8,576 nucleotides of DNA from Acidobacteriaceae bacterium (GTDB lineage: Bacteria > Acidobacteriota > Terriglobia > Terriglobales > Acidobacteriaceae), in assembly GCA_027307295.1 (NCBI GenBank), contig DAHUXF010000106.1:1-8576 (forward strand), given 5' to 3'. Of this stretch, positions 6,955 through 8,576 are shown piece by piece. The first letter of the stretch is position 1; every line of letters begins with the position of its first letter. The notes beneath the pieces are model-generated. The model was not told where the DNA came from, searched no databases, and saw only the letters and a program-made list of their open reading frames with translations. The translations under genes were made by a program, and so were the position numbers.

Positions 6955-8576
6955 ATGCGCAAGCTTGGGATAGCGGTATCAGTTGTTGTTGTGTTGCTGG
7001 TGGCGGCCGCGCTTATCATTCCTCATCTTATCGACATCAACCAGTATCACGGCCAGATCCAGACACAACTGCAAAAGCGCCTGGGACGGCAGGTCACCTT
7101 AGGCAACATGGGGCTGAGTTTATTTCCGCCGTCATTCAACGTTGAGAATGTCACCATCGCCGAGGATGCCCGTTTTGAAGACGCACACCTTGCCCCCAGC
7201 CGCCCCTTTGCCACGGCGGACAAACTGGCCGTGAGCGTGCAGTTCTGGCCTCTCTTGCGCAAACAGATTGAAATAAAATCTCTGGAGCTGGACCGCCCGT
7301 TGATTGAACTGGTCCGCAATGGCGATGGCACGTGGAATTTCGCGACTCTGGGACAGCAAGCCAAGCCGCAGCCTGAGCAAAAGACCCCGCCGCAACCCGC
7401 TCCTTCCGCAACCCCCTCCGTCTCCACCGGGCCGGAAAGCAAGCAGCCTGCCGGACAGCTTTCTTTGGCAAATCTTTTCATCAAAGATGGCCAGGTGGCT
7501 ATTACTGATTTGCAGAAACACCAGCCGCGCTCCGTGTATGACCATATTGACCTAAATGTGAGCAACTATGCGCCGGACCAGCAGTTCTCCATCAAGTTGA
7601 CGGCACACCTGCCGGGCGCAGGTAAACAGGAAATTGGACTGGAAGGCAGAGGCGGCCCCCTCCAGCAGGCAGACCTGCTCAACACTCCTTTCGACGGCAC
7701 ACTGCATCTTGACCAGGTGGCCACAGCGTCAGCGCAAAAGTTTTTGAACGCAGACGCACTGAAAGGGATTGATGCCATCATCTCCGGCGAGGCCGCGGTA
7801 AAGAATGCCAGCGGCAAGCTCGCTTCAAAGGGAACAGTCCGCCTGGAGAACGCGCGCATTCACAACGTGAATGTGGGCTATCCTATTACGCTTGATTATG
7901 ACGTGGCCGACGAGCTCACCAGCAACGTGATCCAGATTCATCAGGCCAACCTGAAGCTCGGAACAACGCCCATCACGCTCACAGGGACTATCAACAGCAC
8001 GCCCGCCGGGACTATCGCCAGCAAGCCCATGCCGGCGCAGATCGACCTGAAACTTACGGCGGCGAATGCATCCATTGCGGAGGCGGCGCGGCTGGCTTCC
8101 GCTTTTGGCGTTGCGTTTGGCCAGGAGATGGAGGTGAAAGGCCAGCTCAATGCCGATATCCAGGCGCGTGGCGCGATGGACAAGCCGGTCCTGAATGGGC
8201 AGCTCTCCGCACGCAACCTGGACATCAGCGGCAAAGAACTCCCGCAGCCGGTCCGCATCAACGAAATTGCCCTGACCCTGATGCCCGACGCAATCCGCTC
8301 CAATGACTTTGCCGCCTCCACGGGCTCAACCACGGTCAATGTAAATTTCGCGCTCATGCAATATGCCGGGCCGAACAGCACCATCAACGCAGCGCTCCGC
8401 GCTCCCAATGCGCGTCTGGGAGAAATCATCAACATCGCCAAAGCAGCCGGAGTCGCAGCCGCAGATGGCATGTCTGGCGACGGAATCCTGTCCCTGGATG
8501 TGCGCGCGCAAGGCCCCATCAAAAACATGTCTGCCCTGAGCTTTGACGGCACAGGAAAGATTTCCAATGCCACATT
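6955..8576 (+). CDS. AsmA-family membrane protein (3' partial)
   Basis: This frame is open from the ATG at 6955 to the right edge with no stop: 540 codons are visible and the C-terminus is missing. AGGAG lies six bases before the ATG. The protein begins with a signal-anchor (residues 1-23, MRKLGIAVSVVVVLLVAAAL), followed by the AsmA hallmark IPHLIDINQYHGQIQTQLQK and LGRQVTLGNMGLSLFPPSF. Next comes VSVQFWPLLRKQIEIKSLEL and the typical RNGDGTWNF (121-129). A Pro/Gln-rich linker follows at about 134-167, then SLANLFIKDGQVAITD and long alternating beta-type sequence with repeats such as LNADIQARGAMDKPVLNGQL. AsmA relatives (AsmA, TamB, YhdP) are bridge-like periplasmic proteins tied to outer-membrane assembly and lipid transport between the membranes. 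The exact role of this one is not known. A double-membrane host is implied. Confidence 0.9.
   Translation, partial: MRKLGIAVSVVVVLLVAAALIIPHLIDINQYHGQIQTQLQKRLGRQVTLGNMGLSLFPPSFNVENVTIAEDARFEDAHLAPSRPFATADKLAVSVQFWPLLRKQIEIKSLELDRPLIELVRNGDGTWNFATLGQQAKPQPEQKTPPQPAPSATPSVSTGPESKQPAGQLSLANLFIKDGQVAITDLQKHQPRSVYDHIDLNVSNYAPDQQFSIKLTAHLPGAGKQEIGLEGRGGPLQQADLLNTPFDGTLHLDQVATASAQKFLNADALKGIDAIISGEAAVKNASGKLASKGTVRLENARIHNVNVGYPITLDYDVADELTSNVIQIHQANLKLGTTPITLTGTINSTPAGTIASKPMPAQIDLKLTAANASIAEAARLASAFGVAFGQEMEVKGQLNADIQARGAMDKPVLNGQLSARNLDISGKELPQPVRINEIALTLMPDAIRSNDFAASTGSTTVNVNFALMQYAGPNSTINAALRAPNARLGEIINIAKAAGVAAADGMSGDGILSLDVRAQGPIKNMSALSFDGTGKISNAT

Noticed and set aside
7047..8573. Several minus-strand open frames opposite the AsmA gene
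   Set aside because: They are Ser/Arg/Ala-rich complements of a well-supported coding frame, with no motifs of their own.
1..8576. Mobile element, CRISPR array, tRNA or rRNA
   Set aside because: No transposase, integrase, repeat-spacer pattern, tRNA cloverleaf or rRNA motif was found on either strand; gene content is core and continuous.

Overview
The window carries nine genes and appears to come from a free-living, double-membrane bacterium. The guess is Acidobacteriota (Terriglobia-like). It rests on moderately high GC by eye, a four-cysteine L32, an AsmA-type protein, a YfgM-like anchored TPR protein and general protein resemblance. It is an inference from memory, not a search result.

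Layout. From the left edge to 2579 (+ strand) there is a tightly packed export cluster. It holds the ATP-binding subunit of a DrrA-type ABC exporter (5' end outside the window), its ABC-2 permease, and a small membrane-anchored protein of unknown function. The first two genes overlap by one base and the third follows after 11 bases. From 5445 down to 2641 (- strand) lies the conserved lipid/ribosome operon yceD-rpmF-plsX-fabD, convergent with the export cluster. It links a 23S rRNA/L32-associated factor and ribosomal protein L32 to the first phospholipid acyltransfer step (PlsX) and to malonyl loading of ACP (FabD). Its genes overlap or nearly touch. A good sigma70-like promoter lies just upstream, behind a hairpin that may terminate the preceding gene.

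From 5826 down to 5581 (-) is a small YtxH-family protein. From 6696 down to 5986 (-) is a single-pass membrane protein with TPR-like repeats. A 258-base divergent intergenic region separates the latter from a large AsmA-family gene that starts at 6955 (+) and runs off the right edge. Promoter-like elements can be read in both directions there.

Most of the window looks like ordinary core chromosome. I saw no tRNA, rRNA, CRISPR array, insertion sequence or phage gene. No convincing new system is visible. The most unusual points are a Walker A loop whose first glycine is valine in the ABC ATPase, a small anchored protein cotranscribed with the exporter, and a 12-13 bp direct repeat upstream of the YtxH gene.
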